DNA of 64,000 nt from Paludibacteraceae bacterium (GCA_024693065.1 JAILLP010000013.1:62001-126000), one strand, 5' to 3'. Shown: positions 1-9,886, counted from the stretch's first letter. Notes: generated by a model not told the origin, from the letters alone. Made by a program: numbers and translations.

Positions 1-298
1 AACACGGTAGGATCCAATGACTATCAACGACAAAATCGAGGAAGAGCAAAGCTATCACAACAAGTCCAGTTATTACCGAAGCAATAATTCCATATTTGAG
101 AGATGTGAATTTGGAGACCACTATCCGCACCATCATAGTGACCAATAAACCAACAGTCATTAAACAATCCTTCGTCTGAGTCGTCCATTCTCCCGCAGTT
201 TCGTAAAAAGGTCCATATTTATACAAATATCCTAAGAAAAAGATAGACATAAGGATCTCCACAGGACATTGAATCAGAAGTTTGTATATTTTATTCAT
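1..298 (-). CDS. Small membrane protein, 3' part cut off by window edge
   Basis: The reading frame opens with ATG at 298 (MNKIYKLLIQCPVEILMS...) and stays open to base 1, giving at least 99 residues with no stop. Two or three hydrophobic stretches (about residues 10-25, 45-60 and 70-90) suggest a small inner-membrane protein. I recognise no family. It lies 69 bases downstream of another small membrane protein on the same strand, so the two are probably co-transcribed. The C-terminus lies outside the window. Confidence 0.6.
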   Translation of the reverse strand, partial: MNKIYKLLIQCPVEILMSIFFLGYLYKYGPFYETAGEWTTQTKDCLMTVGLLVTMMVRIVVSKFTSLKYGIIASVITGLVVIALLFLDFVVDSHWILPC

Positions 299-367
299 AT
301 CATTATTTCACTTTTTTGGGGGGATAAAGATATAATTTATATGCTAATAACTCATATGTCATGGCAA

Positions 368-874
368 TTATTCAACAGGCATTTGAGCCTTCGTTTTCTT
401 TATAATGTTTTTCCCATACACCAAGTATACATCGTCACATATTTCTCTATATTCCATCTGTACAAGATAATCATTTCTGAGTGTCTCCTCATCGTCTATA
501 AAGGCACGACACGAAACATTAATATCTCTAAAGTGGAAGTAACATTTATCAGATTTCCATGACTGTCCACGACAAGATTTATCTATACTAAAGCATTCAA
601 TTTTTTTATCGTCGGAATTTAAATAATAGTAATATAGGCAACAAGAGGATAACGACAATAGGAAGAATATTGCATACACCACAATTGCCATCACATTTAT
701 GATCTTATTTTCTAAAAACAGCAACGCAACCATAATAAAAGGGACAACCACCACACATAAATCCACCCAACTACACGTCAATACTCTGTCACATGACCAG
801 AAAATATAAATAAAAACATATCCGGCCAACCACTTCGCAAATTTACCTTTATTTACAGTATTCGCCTGATTCAT
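368..874 (-). CDS. Small membrane protein of unknown function, 168 aa
   Basis: The ATG at 874 starts MNQANTVNKGKFAKW. Three hydrophobic segments follow (about residues 14-30, 37-53 and 58-84, the last with a run of Cys and Tyr). After them comes a polar C-terminal half of about 80 residues rich in Asp, Lys and Cys, probably outside the membrane. The base composition is AT-rich compared with the que and infB genes, which suggests an accessory gene. No family is recognised. It may form a two-gene unit with the partial membrane protein that follows. Confidence 0.6.
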   Translation of the reverse strand: MNQANTVNKGKFAKWLAGYVFIYIFWSCDRVLTCSWVDLCVVVVPFIMVALLFLENKIINVMAIVVYAIFFLLSLSSCCLYYYYLNSDDKKIECFSIDKSCRGQSWKSDKCYFHFRDINVSCRAFIDDEETLRNDYLVQMEYREICDDVYLVYGKNIIKKTKAQMPVE

Positions 875-1118
875 AATGAATTTGGTTTAGTGTTTTAGGT
901 TTTAAGTAATATAAATTCCTTTATGCTAAAGACATTACGATAGAACAAAAAATTGGTTGCTAATGGTGGGCAGCTCCAATTGCTGCCGAGCATAACAACC
1001 AACTATTTATATTCAGAAAAAGACTCTTCTAATATTGCAAATATAATAAAAATCCAAAAAGGAAAAAATGATCTGTTCCAGCCCTTCAGGCTGGCATGGA
1101 ATCTGCGCCCTATCCTTA

Positions 1119-1400
1119 CCCCAAGGCGTTGCCGTTGGGCTGTATCTGTTGCAGCCTTTCAGGCTGAATGGCACGGATGAATATTACATCACAAAATAAC
1201 GCATAACGGTGCCGTCTTCCCCCAAGGCGCTGCCGTTGGGCTATATCTGTTGCAGCCTTTCAGGCTGAATGGCACGGATGAACATTACATCACAAAATAA
1301 CGCATAACGGTGCCGTCTTCCCCCAAGGCGCTGCCGTTGGGCTATATCTGTTACAGCCTTTCAGGCTGAATGGTACGGACGAATATTAGCAACCTCCCTT
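1119..1400. repeat. 101-bp tandem repeat, three copies
   Basis: The block CCCCAAGGCG recurs at 1119, 1220 and 1321, giving a period of 101 bp. Each unit carries the same text in the same order: a CCGTTGGGCT block, then the palindrome-like GCCTTTCAGGCT, then ATGGCACGGATGAA, then ATAACGGTGCCGTC. The third copy diverges after about 60 bp and runs into a second repeat type. Open frames here follow the repeat and are not believable genes. Confidence 0.85.
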
Positions 1401-1850
1401 AGCGGCAGTTCCCAGAGCCTGAAAGGCTCATATAGATATAGCCTATGGCACCGCCATAGGTTAATCGGCGCATTCCACCACTCTCTCCCGAGCCTGAAGG
1501 GCTCGAACAAAATAAACCGGGCATGAGCCCATGTGTGAAACGGGTTGTGCGGTAATGGAACTCAAAACGGGGCGACACATAATTACACCGCAAAACATAA
1601 CGGTGCCGTCTCCCCCACCCAAGGCGCTGCCGTTGGGCTATATCTGTTACAGCCTTTCAGGCTGAATGGTACGGACGAATATTAGCAACCTCCCTTAGCA
1701 GCAGTTCCCAGAGCCTGAAAGGCTCATATAGATATAGCCTATGGCACCACCATAGGTTAATCGGCACATCCCACCACTCTCTCCCGAGCCTGAAGGGCTC
1801 GAACAAAATGAAACCGGGCATGAGCCCGTGTGAAATCGGGTTGTACGGTA
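1325..1850. repeat. Direct duplication, about 220 bp at 296-bp offset, hairpin-rich
   Basis: The text beginning AAGGCGCTGCCG at 1325 recurs at 1621 and matches with few changes to about 1545 and 1845. It contains several self-complementary words: GAGCCTGAAAGGCTC, CCTATGGCACCGCCATAGG (8-bp arms around ACC) and GAGCCTGAAGGGCTC. The array ends just beyond the stop codon of queE (1875). I see no transposase. It looks like REP-type intergenic repeats. Confidence 0.8.
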
Positions 1851-1874
1851 TGTTTGTTGCTTTTAAAATCACCC

Positions 1875-2426
1875 TCATTCGATGCCTATATACTTATGCG
1901 TCTGCAACGAGAGGCGCCAATAGGGGTGTTCGAGGATATATCGCACCACCTCCTGGGTGTTCCGGCAAGAGCAGGGCTGCAGGAAATAATGGTCCGCACG
2001 GATCTCGCGGCACCAACGCTCCACATCCACACCCGCCTGATAGACCACCTTCACCTCGTCCGCCTGCGTGAGCATAGGGTCCTTCCCCTCCTTGGGCGAC
2101 AAGGTCAGCCAATCCAGGTTCGTCGGAACAGCATGTGTCCCGTTGGTCTCCATGGCCACCCTCTTTCCCAAGGCATGGAAGCGCTCCACCAACGTCTCCG
2201 TGGCCTGCAAGCTGGGCTCTCCGCCCGTCAGGATCACCCAAGGCGCCTTGTACTGGCTGACCTTACGGGCAATATCCTCCTCGCTCATCTCGGTGTAGGT
2301 CTCATGCTGTGTGTCGCAAAAAGGGCAACGGAGGTTACAGCCTGAGAAACGGACAAACACGGCAGCCGTTCCCGTATGGAATCCCTCCCCCTGCAGGCTC
2401 TCGAATATCTCGTTAATCCTCTTCAT
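1875..2426 (-). CDS. queE: 7-carboxy-7-deazaguanine synthase QueE (radical SAM)
   Basis: QueE converts 6-carboxy-tetrahydropterin to 7-carboxy-7-deazaguanine in queuosine precursor synthesis. The 183-residue protein begins MKRINEIFESLQGEGFHTG, the usual QueE N-terminus, and carries the cluster-binding motif CNLRCPFC (CxxxCxxC) near residue 31. A glycine-rich SAM motif (LTGGEP) follows. The length suits the short bacterial form. The start overlaps the end of queD by 14 bases, which suggests translational coupling. It is the last gene of the queF-queC-queD-queE run, and its stop is followed by intergenic repeats. Confidence 0.95.
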   Translation of the reverse strand: MKRINEIFESLQGEGFHTGTAAVFVRFSGCNLRCPFCDTQHETYTEMSEEDIARKVSQYKAPWVILTGGEPSLQATETLVERFHALGKRVAMETNGTHAVPTNLDWLTLSPKEGKDPMLTQADEVKVVYQAGVDVERWCREIRADHYFLQPCSCRNTQEVVRYILEHPYWRLSLQTHKYIGIE

Positions 2427-2748
2427 AGGTAGCTGTGTTTCCCTCAGACTCTTGGACGGTCACCTTGTAGCAGGTGTCGATCTGCTGGCAAATCCAGTAG
2501 GCGAGGTTCTCCGCCGTCGGGTTCAAACCATCCAACACATCGTTAATGACCGTGTGGTCCAATTTATCCTTGACGATCTTCTTGATATGGGAGAAATCGA
2601 CAACCATGCCATCCTGGTTCAGGGTCTTGGACTTACAGTAAACCGTAATCACCCAATTATGTCCATGAAGATTCTCGCACTTGCTGGGATAAGACAAGTT
2701 CAGCCTATGGGCGGAAGATATCTCTATTCTTTTGGATATATAATACAT
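2413..2748 (-). CDS. queD: 6-carboxy-5,6,7,8-tetrahydropterin synthase QueD
   Basis: QueD makes 6-carboxy-tetrahydropterin from dihydroneopterin triphosphate. At 111 residues it has the expected length. The zinc-binding histidines appear in SSAHRL (about residue 14) and in CENLHGHNW (about residues 24-32), which also holds the catalytic Cys region. The glutamate-containing LNPTAENLA segment is typical of the PTPS fold. It lies 21 bases after queC and overlaps queE. No GTP cyclohydrolase gene lies in the window, so the first step must be encoded elsewhere. Confidence 0.95.
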   Translation of the reverse strand: MYYISKRIEISSAHRLNLSYPSKCENLHGHNWVITVYCKSKTLNQDGMVVDFSHIKKIVKDKLDHTVINDVLDGLNPTAENLAYWICQQIDTCYKVTVQESEGNTATYEED

Positions 2749-2769
2749 AACGATTCGATTACTAGTTAA

Positions 2770-3423
2770 TTAATCCTCATAGGGCGTCAGGTCCTCGATG
2801 CCCGCGGCGGCCAGCGCCTCCTTGCGCTCCCTGCATGTGCCGCACTTGCCGCAATGGACCGCTCCCCCCTTGTAGCAGCTCCACGTTTGGGTGTAATCGA
2901 TGCCCAGAGCCTTTCCCTTGCGGGCGATTTCACCCTTGGTGATGTTCGTGTAAGGCGTCTTCAGCGTGATGCCCTCATACGTGCCCGCAGCGATGGCCGC
3001 ACTCATCGCCTCCACAAAGGCGGGACGGCAATCCGGGTAGATGGTATGGTCACCACCATGGTTCGCCATCATCACATGCTTCAGCCCGTAGGTCTCCGCC
3101 AACCCCGCCACGATGGCGAGCATAATGCCATTGCGGAACGGCACGACGGTCGATTTCATGTTCTCGTCGTCATAATTGCCCTCCGGGATAGCCTCCGAGC
3201 CCTCCAACAAGGAGCTTCGGAAATATTGCTTCATAAAGGCCAACGGGATCGTTATATGCTTGATGCCCAACTTCTCACAATGGTAACGCGCGAAAGGAAT
3301 CTCCTTGTCGTTATGGTTGCTACCGTAGTGGAAGGAGACCGCCAGGGCGATATCATCCCTATATTCATAGAGCATGGTGGTGCTGTCCATGCCACCTGAT
3401 AAGATGAGTATACTATCTTTCAT
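2770..3423 (-). CDS. queC: 7-cyano-7-deazaguanine synthase QueC
   Basis: QueC is the ATP-dependent ligase that turns 7-carboxy-7-deazaguanine into preQ0. The 217-residue protein starts MKDSILILSGGMDSTTML, which contains the PP-loop ATP pyrophosphatase motif SGGMDST at residues 9-15. The C-terminal zinc site is complete: a Cys in TWSCYKGG, then CGKCGTC. It sits 28 bases downstream of queF and 21 bases upstream of queD in one operon. Confidence 0.95.
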   Translation of the reverse strand: MKDSILILSGGMDSTTMLYEYRDDIALAVSFHYGSNHNDKEIPFARYHCEKLGIKHITIPLAFMKQYFRSSLLEGSEAIPEGNYDDENMKSTVVPFRNGIMLAIVAGLAETYGLKHVMMANHGGDHTIYPDCRPAFVEAMSAAIAAGTYEGITLKTPYTNITKGEIARKGKALGIDYTQTWSCYKGGAVHCGKCGTCRERKEALAAAGIEDLTPYED

Positions 3424-3451
3424 AAGGAAGGAAATAACAGAGATGGATAAA

Positions 3452-3925
3452 TCAGATGGTATGGTTCATTTGCGCCAATAGGCGAGCCCTCTTCATCTCC
3501 TGGTGCGCCTCATCCGCATAGTTGGCGAAAGGGTAGATGGAGATACCACCCCGAGGGGTGAAGATGCCCACCACCTCCAAGTAGCGCGGACTCATCAGCT
3601 TGACCAAATCCTTCATGATGATATTGATGCAATCCTCGTGGAAGTCGCCATGGTTGCGGAAGCTGAAAAGATAGAGCTTCAGCGACTTGCTCTCCACCAT
3701 GCGCTCGTTCGGGATATAGTTGATGACGATCTTCGCGAAGTCCGGCTGCCCCGTCTTCGGACACAGACTGGTGAACTCAGGGCAGTTCAGGGTAACTAGA
3801 TAATCCTCCTCCTGGTGCTTGTTGACGAACGTCTCCAAGACCTCTGGCGAATAGTCGGTAAGGTAAACCGTCTTCTTCTCGCCCAATAGGGTTACCCCCT
3901 CTAATTCATTCTCTGTTCTTGACAT
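3452..3925 (-). CDS. queF: NADPH-dependent 7-cyano-7-deazaguanine reductase QueF
   Basis: QueF reduces the nitrile of preQ0 to preQ1, the base inserted into tRNA by Tgt. At 157 residues it is the short unimodular type. The catalytic Cys lies in [13 protein letters not shown] (about residue 54), and the family signature [20 protein letters not shown] follows near residue 78. It is the first of four que genes. The 108 bases between it and the flavin-reductase-like gene are AT-rich, with short repeats of TTAATTCTTAACTC. I looked there for a preQ1 riboswitch and did not find one. Confidence 0.95.
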   Translation of the reverse strand: MSRTENELEGVTLLGEKKTVYLTDYSPEVLETFVNKHQEEDYLVTLNCPEFTSLCPKTGQPDFAKIVINYIPNERMVESKSLKLYLFSFRNHGDFHEDCINIIMKDLVKLMSPRYLEVVGIFTPRGGISIYPFANYADEAHQEMKRARLLAQMNHTI

Positions 3926-4033
3926 AATGTATTTAGTTTAAGAGGAAATACTTCAAAGCTCTATCTCAAAAAAACAAAGAGAAGAATCAAGTCCTAATTG
4001 ACTAACTCTTAATTCTTAACTCTTAATTCTTAA

Positions 4034-4543
4034 TTAATTATATACGTTCTCAATCTCCACGACATACACCGTATGGAAACCGCCACCCGGCTTGTCGTTG
4101 TACCATTTCTCCAGAATCTCCTTGTCGAGGAAATCGGCCTGCTTCATATCCGACTTAAAGAGCTTGCGGCAGTCCAACGTCAGGCGAGCCTCAGCGAAGG
4201 AGACCGTGCCCGACTCCAGCGAGACAGGTGTGAGTTCCGCCTCCTTCACCTTATCGCAGTCCCTACCCGACTTCGATCCGCAGATCTGCAGCGCCTTGCG
4301 TTGCGCCTCAGGGAAGAACGAGAGCGTCAGGCGCTCATTCCGCTCGAGGAACTCGTGGGTATAACGTTCCGGGCGAACGAAAAGGAAAGCCACCGGACGG
4401 TTCCACAACCATCCCAAGCCACCCCACGAAGCGGTCATCGTATTGAAATTGGAGGAATCACCCGAGGTGATCAACATCCACTCCGTTCCTATCAGTTGAA
4501 AAACATCCTCCTTAGCGAGGAGAGAAATATCTTGTTTCTTCAT
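4034..4543 (-). CDS. Flavin reductase-like (FMN-binding split barrel) protein
   Basis: I place the start at ATG 4543 (MKKQDISLLAKEDVFQLI) rather than at the TTG 12 bases upstream. The 169-residue protein has the pattern of the flavin reductase-like domain: an N-terminal strand with MLITSGDSSNFNTMTASWGG, where the FMN phosphate is normally bound, then RPERYTHEF, an ERLTLSFF strand and a GRDCDKVKEA segment. Family members bind FMN and act as small oxidoreductases. The substrate here is unknown. It lies between cvpA (30-base gap) and queF on the same strand. Confidence 0.8.
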   Translation of the reverse strand: MKKQDISLLAKEDVFQLIGTEWMLITSGDSSNFNTMTASWGGLGWLWNRPVAFLFVRPERYTHEFLERNERLTLSFFPEAQRKALQICGSKSGRDCDKVKEAELTPVSLESGTVSFAEARLTLDCRKLFKSDMKQADFLDKEILEKWYNDKPGGGFHTVYVVEIENVYN

Positions 4544-4573
4544 ATCATTTACCAATCAATCGGGAAAGCAAAA

Positions 4574-5158
4574 TCATTCGGCGGAGACTTCGCCCGCCCT
4601 CACATTCGACAACGGGTCCGCATCCTCATTCTTATCCTCGTCCTTATCCTCCCCCTTCCAGTTATCAATCAACTCATTCAGGTGGAGAGCAGGGAGCACC
4701 TTATCGGCCACCATCTTGATCGGACCATACAACTTCGATTCGTTCAACGTCTCCTCCGAGATCAGCTCCACCTTCTGGTTAAACATGTCGAAAGAGCGTA
4801 CCATAGCGCTCAGAACCAACAATATCTTCAGGAAAGAGAAGATCGCGCCCAACAACTTATTCAGCCAACCCAGCATCACCACACTCAGCAGTTTGCTGAC
4901 GAGCAATGCGAGGAAATGGACACCCACCAGACCCAAGACCAACGTCAGGACGAAAGCCACGACGGGAGAAGAGGCACCCACAATACCGAAGGTGGAGGCG
5001 AACCAGCCAGCGATCGGCAGGGAGTAGTTCTTGGCCAAATATATCGCCACGACAATACCAAGCAACCCGGAGAGCTCAAGGACAAAGCCCTTGCGCAACC
5101 CTTTGAAGACTCCGAAGTAACCCAGAATCACCAAGAATATCAGGTCTATCAGTAACAT
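4574..5158 (-). CDS. cvpA: CvpA family inner-membrane protein
   Basis: The 194-residue protein has four hydrophobic segments (about residues 1-17, 28-45, 62-85 and 100-120) and the CvpA-type opening (LIDLIFLVILGYFGVFKGLRKGFV). A charged, Asp/Glu-rich tail (KGEDKDEDKNEDAD) follows. CvpA homologues are linked to colicin V production and envelope or bile-salt stress, but the molecular function is unsettled. It follows infB by 39 bases, the order rimP-nusA-infB-cvpA seen in Bacteroidales. Confidence 0.85.
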   Translation of the reverse strand: MLLIDLIFLVILGYFGVFKGLRKGFVLELSGLLGIVVAIYLAKNYSLPIAGWFASTFGIVGASSPVVAFVLTLVLGLVGVHFLALLVSKLLSVVMLGWLNKLLGAIFSFLKILLVLSAMVRSFDMFNQKVELISEETLNESKLYGPIKMVADKVLPALHLNELIDNWKGEDKDEDKNEDADPLSNVRAGEVSAE

Positions 5159-5197
5159 AACGATAACATATAAATTTAGAAAGGGGAAGAAGGCGTC

Positions 5198-8038
5198 TTA
5201 CAACGTCCTCTTCACCTCAACCTGTTCGAAACTCTCTATCAAGTCGCCGACTTGTATATCGTTGTAGTTTGCGACGTTCAAACCGCAGTCGAAGCCAGTC
5301 GTAACCTCCTTGACATCGTCCTTGAAACGCTTGAGGGAGGCCAAATCGCCCGTGTAGACCACAATACCGTCACGGATGACACGAACCTTGTTGCCACGCT
5401 TGATCTTACCGTCACGCACGATACAACCGGCGATCGTACCCACCTTGCTGATCTTGAAGGTCTCCTGTACCTCGGCGGTACCCACGATCTGCTCCTTGTA
5501 TTCAGGTGAAAGCATACCCACCATGGCGTCCTTCATCTGCTCGATAGCGTCGTAGATGATAGAGTAGAGACGGATATCCACGCCCTCGTTCTCCGCGATC
5601 TTACGCGCGGATTGGGAAGGACGCACCTGGAATCCCACGATGATGGCATCCGCCGTAGCGGCGAGCATGACATCCGATTCGGAGATCTGTCCGACCGCCT
5701 TGTGGATGACGTTGACAGCGAACTCCTCCGTGGAGAGTTTCTCCAGGGAGTCCTTCAATGCCTCGGCGGAACCATCCACATCCGCCTTCACAATGATGTT
5801 CATCTCTTGGAAGTTACCCAACGCACGACGACGGGCAATCTCCTCGAGGGTCAAGTGCTTAGCCGTACGCAAGCCCTGCTCACGTTGCAGCTGTTCACGT
5901 TTATTAGCGATCTCGCGGGCCTCCTGCTCCGTCTCGAAGACGTTGAAGTTATCACCCGCTTGTGGAGCACCGTTCAAACCTAAGATAACGGCAGGCTCGG
6001 AAGGCTTAGCCTCCGTGATGCGTTGGTTACGCTCGTTGAACATCGCCTTGATACGACCGAAGTTCGTACCAGCCACCACGATATCGCCCACACGGAGCGT
6101 ACCGTTGCTCACCAGCACGGTAGAGACATAACCACGACCCTTATCCAACTGGGACTCGATGATGGAACCCACCGCACGGCGGTTCGGATTAGCCTTCAAA
6201 TCAAGCATTTCAGCCTCAAGCAAGACCTTCTCCATCAATTCCTTCACACCCAAGCCCTTCTTGGCGGATATATCCTGAGACTGGTATTTACCACCCCACT
6301 CTTCCACCAAGTAGTTCATATTCGCCAAAGCCTCCTTGATCTTGTCAGGGTTAGCCGTTGGCTTATCCACTTTATTGATTGCGAACACGATAGGCACACC
6401 CGCCACAGAAGCATGGTTGATGGCCTCGATGGTCTGCGGCATGACGTCATCATCCGCAGCCACTATGATGATAGCGATATCCGTCACCTTCGCACCACGG
6501 GCACGCATGGCGGTGAAGGCCTCGTGACCTGGCGTATCCAAGAAAGTGATCTGTTGGCCGCTGCTCAACGTCACGTTATAGGCACCGATGTGCTGGGTGA
6601 TACCACCCGCCTCACCGGCGATCACGTTCGTCTTACGGATATAGTCCAACAAGGAAGTCTTACCATGGTCGACGTGACCCATGACCGTAACGATAGGCGG
6701 ACGAGGAACCAAGTCAGCCTCGTCATCCTTCTCCTCATGGATAGCAGCCACCACTTCGGCGCTCACGTACTCCGTCTCGAAGCCGAACTCCTCCGCCACG
6801 ATGTTGATGGTCTCAGCATCCAGACGTTGGTTGATGGAAACCATCAGACCGAAGTTCATACAAGTACTGATGACCTGCGTGACAGGCACGTCCATCATCG
6901 TCGCCAACTCGCTGACGGTCACGAACTCCGTGATCTTCAGTTTGCTCTGTTCCAGCTTCTCCTGCTCCTCTTCCTCCTGCATCCTAAGAGATTGGAGTTC
7001 ACGTTTCTCACGACGGTGCTTGGAGCCCTTCGTCTTCTGGCCTTTGCTGGTCAAGCGAGCCAACGTCTCCTTGATCTGTTTTTGTACCTCTTCCTCGTCG
7101 ACCTCCGGTTTGATGATGCTAGTCTTCTTGAAATTCTTCTTGTTTCCCTTGTCACCACCGTTATTACCGTTGTCGTTATTGTTTCTTCCGTTATTCTTAC
7201 CGTTCTTGTCGCCATTACCTCCCTTGAAGTCGGCGATGTCGACACGCTCCTTCTGGATGCGCTTACGTTTTCTTCTGTGGTCATCGTCCGACATCGAAGC
7301 GTCGTTGCCGTTCTTAGAGCCATCTCCCTTATTAAATCCACCCTTATTATTCCTCAGTTCACGCTCTTTCTTGCGTTCCTCCTTGGACTTTTTCTCAGGG
7401 CGAGTTCTTTGGTTAAGGGAATCCAAATCAATTTTGCCGACCACATTGATGGTAGGCTTCTTCTCCTGGTTAGCGAGAGAATAAACAGGAGTAGCAGATC
7501 CGATATTATGTCCATTCGATTGCTCTGTAAGTTCCGAAGCGGAGTCATTTGTTGTTGGTGTCTCAACAACAGTCTCCTTCACATCTTCAGGTCTATTTCC
7601 TTGTACAGATGAAGTATTTTCAGCGATAGGATTCTCCTCCCCGACGGAATCCGAGCCCTTCTCCTTCACAAAGGAAGTTTGGACCGGTTTCTTGCCTAGG
7701 TTAGACAAATCAATCTTACCGACCTGTTTGATTTTCGGTTTCTGGTCCTCGGCCAGAGTCGGTTCGACCTCCCTCTTCGGTTCGCCAAAATCCTTGATCT
7801 GAACGGAGCCACGATTGTTATCCTTCATCTTGTTACGGCTACGAATCGTCTCCTCCATTTCAATTTTCTGTTTCTGGTCCTTATCGAACTCCATGCGCAG
7901 AAGGTTCTCCTCCTCGTCGGTCAACTTATAGTTTGAATTGTCACCGTCGACATTGAAGCCCTTCTTCGAGAGGAATTCCACCGCTGTGGAGACACCCACA
8001 TTCAATTCTTTCGCTATTTTACTTAATCGTATAGACAT
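5198..8038 (-). CDS. infB: Translation initiation factor IF-2
   Basis: IF-2 is the GTPase that brings initiator tRNA to the 30S subunit and drives subunit joining. The 946-residue protein starts with an IF2_N helical domain ([21 protein letters not shown]). A long charged, low-complexity linker follows (about residues 50-370), including an Asn/Gly/Lys-rich stretch near 230-300 ([20 protein letters not shown]). A second IF2_N-like motif (about 370-430) precedes the G domain. G1 is GHVDHGKT (about 453-460), G3 DTPGHE and G4 NKVDKP. Domains II-IV complete the protein. It lies 73 bases after nusA. Confidence 0.98.
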   Translation of the reverse strand: MSIRLSKIAKELNVGVSTAVEFLSKKGFNVDGDNSNYKLTDEEENLLRMEFDKDQKQKIEMEETIRSRNKMKDNNRGSVQIKDFGEPKREVEPTLAEDQKPKIKQVGKIDLSNLGKKPVQTSFVKEKGSDSVGEENPIAENTSSVQGNRPEDVKETVVETPTTNDSASELTEQSNGHNIGSATPVYSLANQEKKPTINVVGKIDLDSLNQRTRPEKKSKEERKKERELRNNKGGFNKGDGSKNGNDASMSDDDHRRKRKRIQKERVDIADFKGGNGDKNGKNNGRNNNDNGNNGGDKGNKKNFKKTSIIKPEVDEEEVQKQIKETLARLTSKGQKTKGSKHRREKRELQSLRMQEEEEQEKLEQSKLKITEFVTVSELATMMDVPVTQVISTCMNFGLMVSINQRLDAETINIVAEEFGFETEYVSAEVVAAIHEEKDDEADLVPRPPIVTVMGHVDHGKTSLLDYIRKTNVIAGEAGGITQHIGAYNVTLSSGQQITFLDTPGHEAFTAMRARGAKVTDIAIIIVAADDDVMPQTIEAINHASVAGVPIVFAINKVDKPTANPDKIKEALANMNYLVEEWGGKYQSQDISAKKGLGVKELMEKVLLEAEMLDLKANPNRRAVGSIIESQLDKGRGYVSTVLVSNGTLRVGDIVVAGTNFGRIKAMFNERNQRITEAKPSEPAVILGLNGAPQAGDNFNVFETEQEAREIANKREQLQREQGLRTAKHLTLEEIARRRALGNFQEMNIIVKADVDGSAEALKDSLEKLSTEEFAVNVIHKAVGQISESDVMLAATADAIIVGFQVRPSQSARKIAENEGVDIRLYSIIYDAIEQMKDAMVGMLSPEYKEQIVGTAEVQETFKISKVGTIAGCIVRDGKIKRGNKVRVIRDGIVVYTGDLASLKRFKDDVKEVTTGFDCGLNVANYNDIQVGDLIESFEQVEVKRTL

Positions 8039-8111
8039 ATATCGTTTTTAGTTGTTTACATAAAATTATTCCGTCACAAAAGGGAGGCCAGTGCGAAACT
8101 GGCATACCTTT

Positions 8112-9416
8112 TTACTCCTCCGAAGGATTCTCCTCAGGCTGCTCATCCTCTTCCGAAGAGTCCTGGTCTTCGAACTCAGCGCGCAAGATGCTGATGACCT
8201 CGTCCACCGTCTCCTCTTCCAAGTCAGTCTTCGTGATCAACTCCTCACGAGGGATCTTCAACACATCCTTCGCCGTATCGCAACCGATACCCTTCAGGAT
8301 ATCAACGATCCACGGATCGATCTCGTCGAGGAACTCATCCAAGTAGATATCCTCCTCGTCCTGACCGTCAGGCAACTCACGGAACACCTCGATCTGATAA
8401 TCCGTCAGCATGCTTGCCAAGCGGATGTTCATACCACCCTTACCGATCGCCAAGGAGACATCCTCAGGGCGAAGGAATACCTCCGCTCGTTTGTGCTCCT
8501 CGAAGAGGCGGATGGAAGAGATTCTCGCAGGGCTCAAGGCTCTGGAGATGAACAAAGAGATATTGTTCGTATAATTGATCACATCGATATTCTCATTACG
8601 CAACTCACGCACGATGCCATGGATACGAGCACCCTTCATGCCGACGCAAGCGCCCACCGGGTCGATACGGTCGTCGTAAGACTCCACAGCAACCTTGGCG
8701 CGCTCACCCGGGATGCGGGCGATGCGGCGGATCGTGATCAAACCGTCGTTGATCTCAGGCACCTCAAGCTCGAACAAGCGTTGGAGGAACAAGGAAGAAG
8801 TCCTCGAAAGGATGATCTTAGGGTTGTTGTTCTGGTTATCCACCTTAGCCACCACCGCGCGCACCGTGTCGCCTTTGCGGTAGTAGTCGGAAGGGATCTG
8901 CTCAGACTTAGGCAAGAGCATCTCGTTGTTGTCCTCGTCGAGAAGAAGCACCTCCTTCTTCCAAACTTGGTACACCTCACCGACCACGATGGTACCAATC
9001 TTCTCCTTATACTTATTATATAAACTATCCTTCTGTAAATCAAGAATCTTAGAAGACAATGTCTGACGGAGGTTCAAGATGGCGCGACGGCCGAAAGAGG
9101 CGAAGTCAACCTTGTCGGTAACATCCTCACCCACTTCGAAATCCTCATCGATCTTACGAGCCTCCGAGAGAGGAATCTGGACGTTGGAATCCTGCAAGTC
9201 AGCATCCTCCACAACGGTTCTGTTCCTATAAATCTCGAAATCACCCTTGTCCGGGTTGATGATCACATCGTAGTTTTCGTCCGTTCCGAACATCTTTGAG
9301 ATCACGCTGCGGAAAGACTCCTCCAACACGCTGATCATCGTGCTTCTGTCAATGTTCTTCAACTCTTTGAACTCCGCAAAAGTATCGCTCAAACTAATTG
9401 ATTCTTGCTTTGCCAT
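8112..9416 (-). CDS. nusA: Transcription termination/antitermination factor NusA
   Basis: NusA binds RNA polymerase and nascent RNA and modulates pausing, termination and antitermination. The 434-residue protein has the N-terminal RNA-polymerase-binding domain (about 1-125), an S1 domain (about 130-200, with GEVYQVWKKEVLLL), and two KH domains (about 205-345, including VGACVGMKGARIHGIV and AIGKGGMNIRLA). An acidic tail ends SSEEDEQPEENPSEE. The short C-terminus without full acidic repeats is usual for this phylum. It starts 2 bases after rimP ends. Confidence 0.97.
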   Translation of the reverse strand: MAKQESISLSDTFAEFKELKNIDRSTMISVLEESFRSVISKMFGTDENYDVIINPDKGDFEIYRNRTVVEDADLQDSNVQIPLSEARKIDEDFEVGEDVTDKVDFASFGRRAILNLRQTLSSKILDLQKDSLYNKYKEKIGTIVVGEVYQVWKKEVLLLDEDNNEMLLPKSEQIPSDYYRKGDTVRAVVAKVDNQNNNPKIILSRTSSLFLQRLFELEVPEINDGLITIRRIARIPGERAKVAVESYDDRIDPVGACVGMKGARIHGIVRELRNENIDVINYTNNISLFISRALSPARISSIRLFEEHKRAEVFLRPEDVSLAIGKGGMNIRLASMLTDYQIEVFRELPDGQDEEDIYLDEFLDEIDPWIVDILKGIGCDTAKDVLKIPREELITKTDLEEETVDEVISILRAEFEDQDSSEEDEQPEENPSEE

Positions 9417-9418
9417 AA

Positions 9419-9886
9419 TTATTTAAACGTTATTATATATTTTGTATATTTCACCTGATCATAAGAGAACGTCATGACCTCCGTCACCTCGACCTTCTTC
9501 TTCTCGCCCTCACGTTTCACCTTCTTCGTCACTTCCAAGCCGAAGTTAGCCTCCGTCACATTCACCAACTTGCCCGTGTACTTAGGGCCATTGGCCACCT
9601 GCACCTCCACGTCGTTTCCCTCATACTTCTTGTATTGCTGAAGGACAACGAACGGAGAAGTGAGCCCGGCGGAACCGACCTCCAACTCGAAATCCTCCAC
9701 ATCACGGTCCAACTTGGACTCGATGTGGCGGGAGAGCTCAGCGCAATAGTCGATGGAGACATCCTCGTTGGAGTCTATCGCCACCGTGATGCAATTGTTC
9801 TTATCCACCTTCACCTCAACCAGGAAATAGGAAGATCCCGCAATATACGCCTCGACAATTTCTCTTATATATTTTTCCTCAATCAT
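9419..9886 (-). CDS. rimP: Ribosome maturation factor RimP
   Basis: RimP assists 30S subunit maturation. I place the start at ATG 9886 (MIEEKYIREIVEAYIAGSSY), giving 155 residues, the family norm. A longer frame from 10006 would run through the promoter and the leader hairpin and is rejected. The protein shows the RimP_N fold, with DYCAELSRHIESKLDRDVEDFELEVGSAGL as the conserved block (about residues 45-75). A C-terminal SH3-like domain (YKKYEGNDVEVQVANG) follows. It is the first gene of rimP-nusA-infB-cvpA. Confidence 0.95.
   Translation of the reverse strand: MIEEKYIREIVEAYIAGSSYFLVEVKVDKNNCITVAIDSNEDVSIDYCAELSRHIESKLDRDVEDFELEVGSAGLTSPFVVLQQYKKYEGNDVEVQVANGPKYTGKLVNVTEANFGLEVTKKVKREGEKKKVEVTEVMTFSYDQVKYTKYIITFK

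Noticed and set aside
1399-1878. Two minus-strand frames of 64 and 73 codons beginning with the same text.
   Set aside because: They are read from the duplicated repeat and share its sequence. They show no protein character of their own.
3926-4033. A preQ1 riboswitch before queF.
   Set aside because: I looked for the hairpin followed by an A-rich pseudoknot tail on the minus strand and did not find it. The region is low-complexity TTAATTCTTAACTC sequence.
4073-5155. A plus-strand frame of 360 codons.
   Set aside because: It overlaps cvpA and the flavin-reductase-like gene on the other strand and shows no recognisable domain.
6023-7612. A plus-strand frame of 529 codons.
   Set aside because: It is the antisense of infB, which is clear on the minus strand. 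The composition (many His, Arg, Asp, Leu) is typical of a shadow frame.
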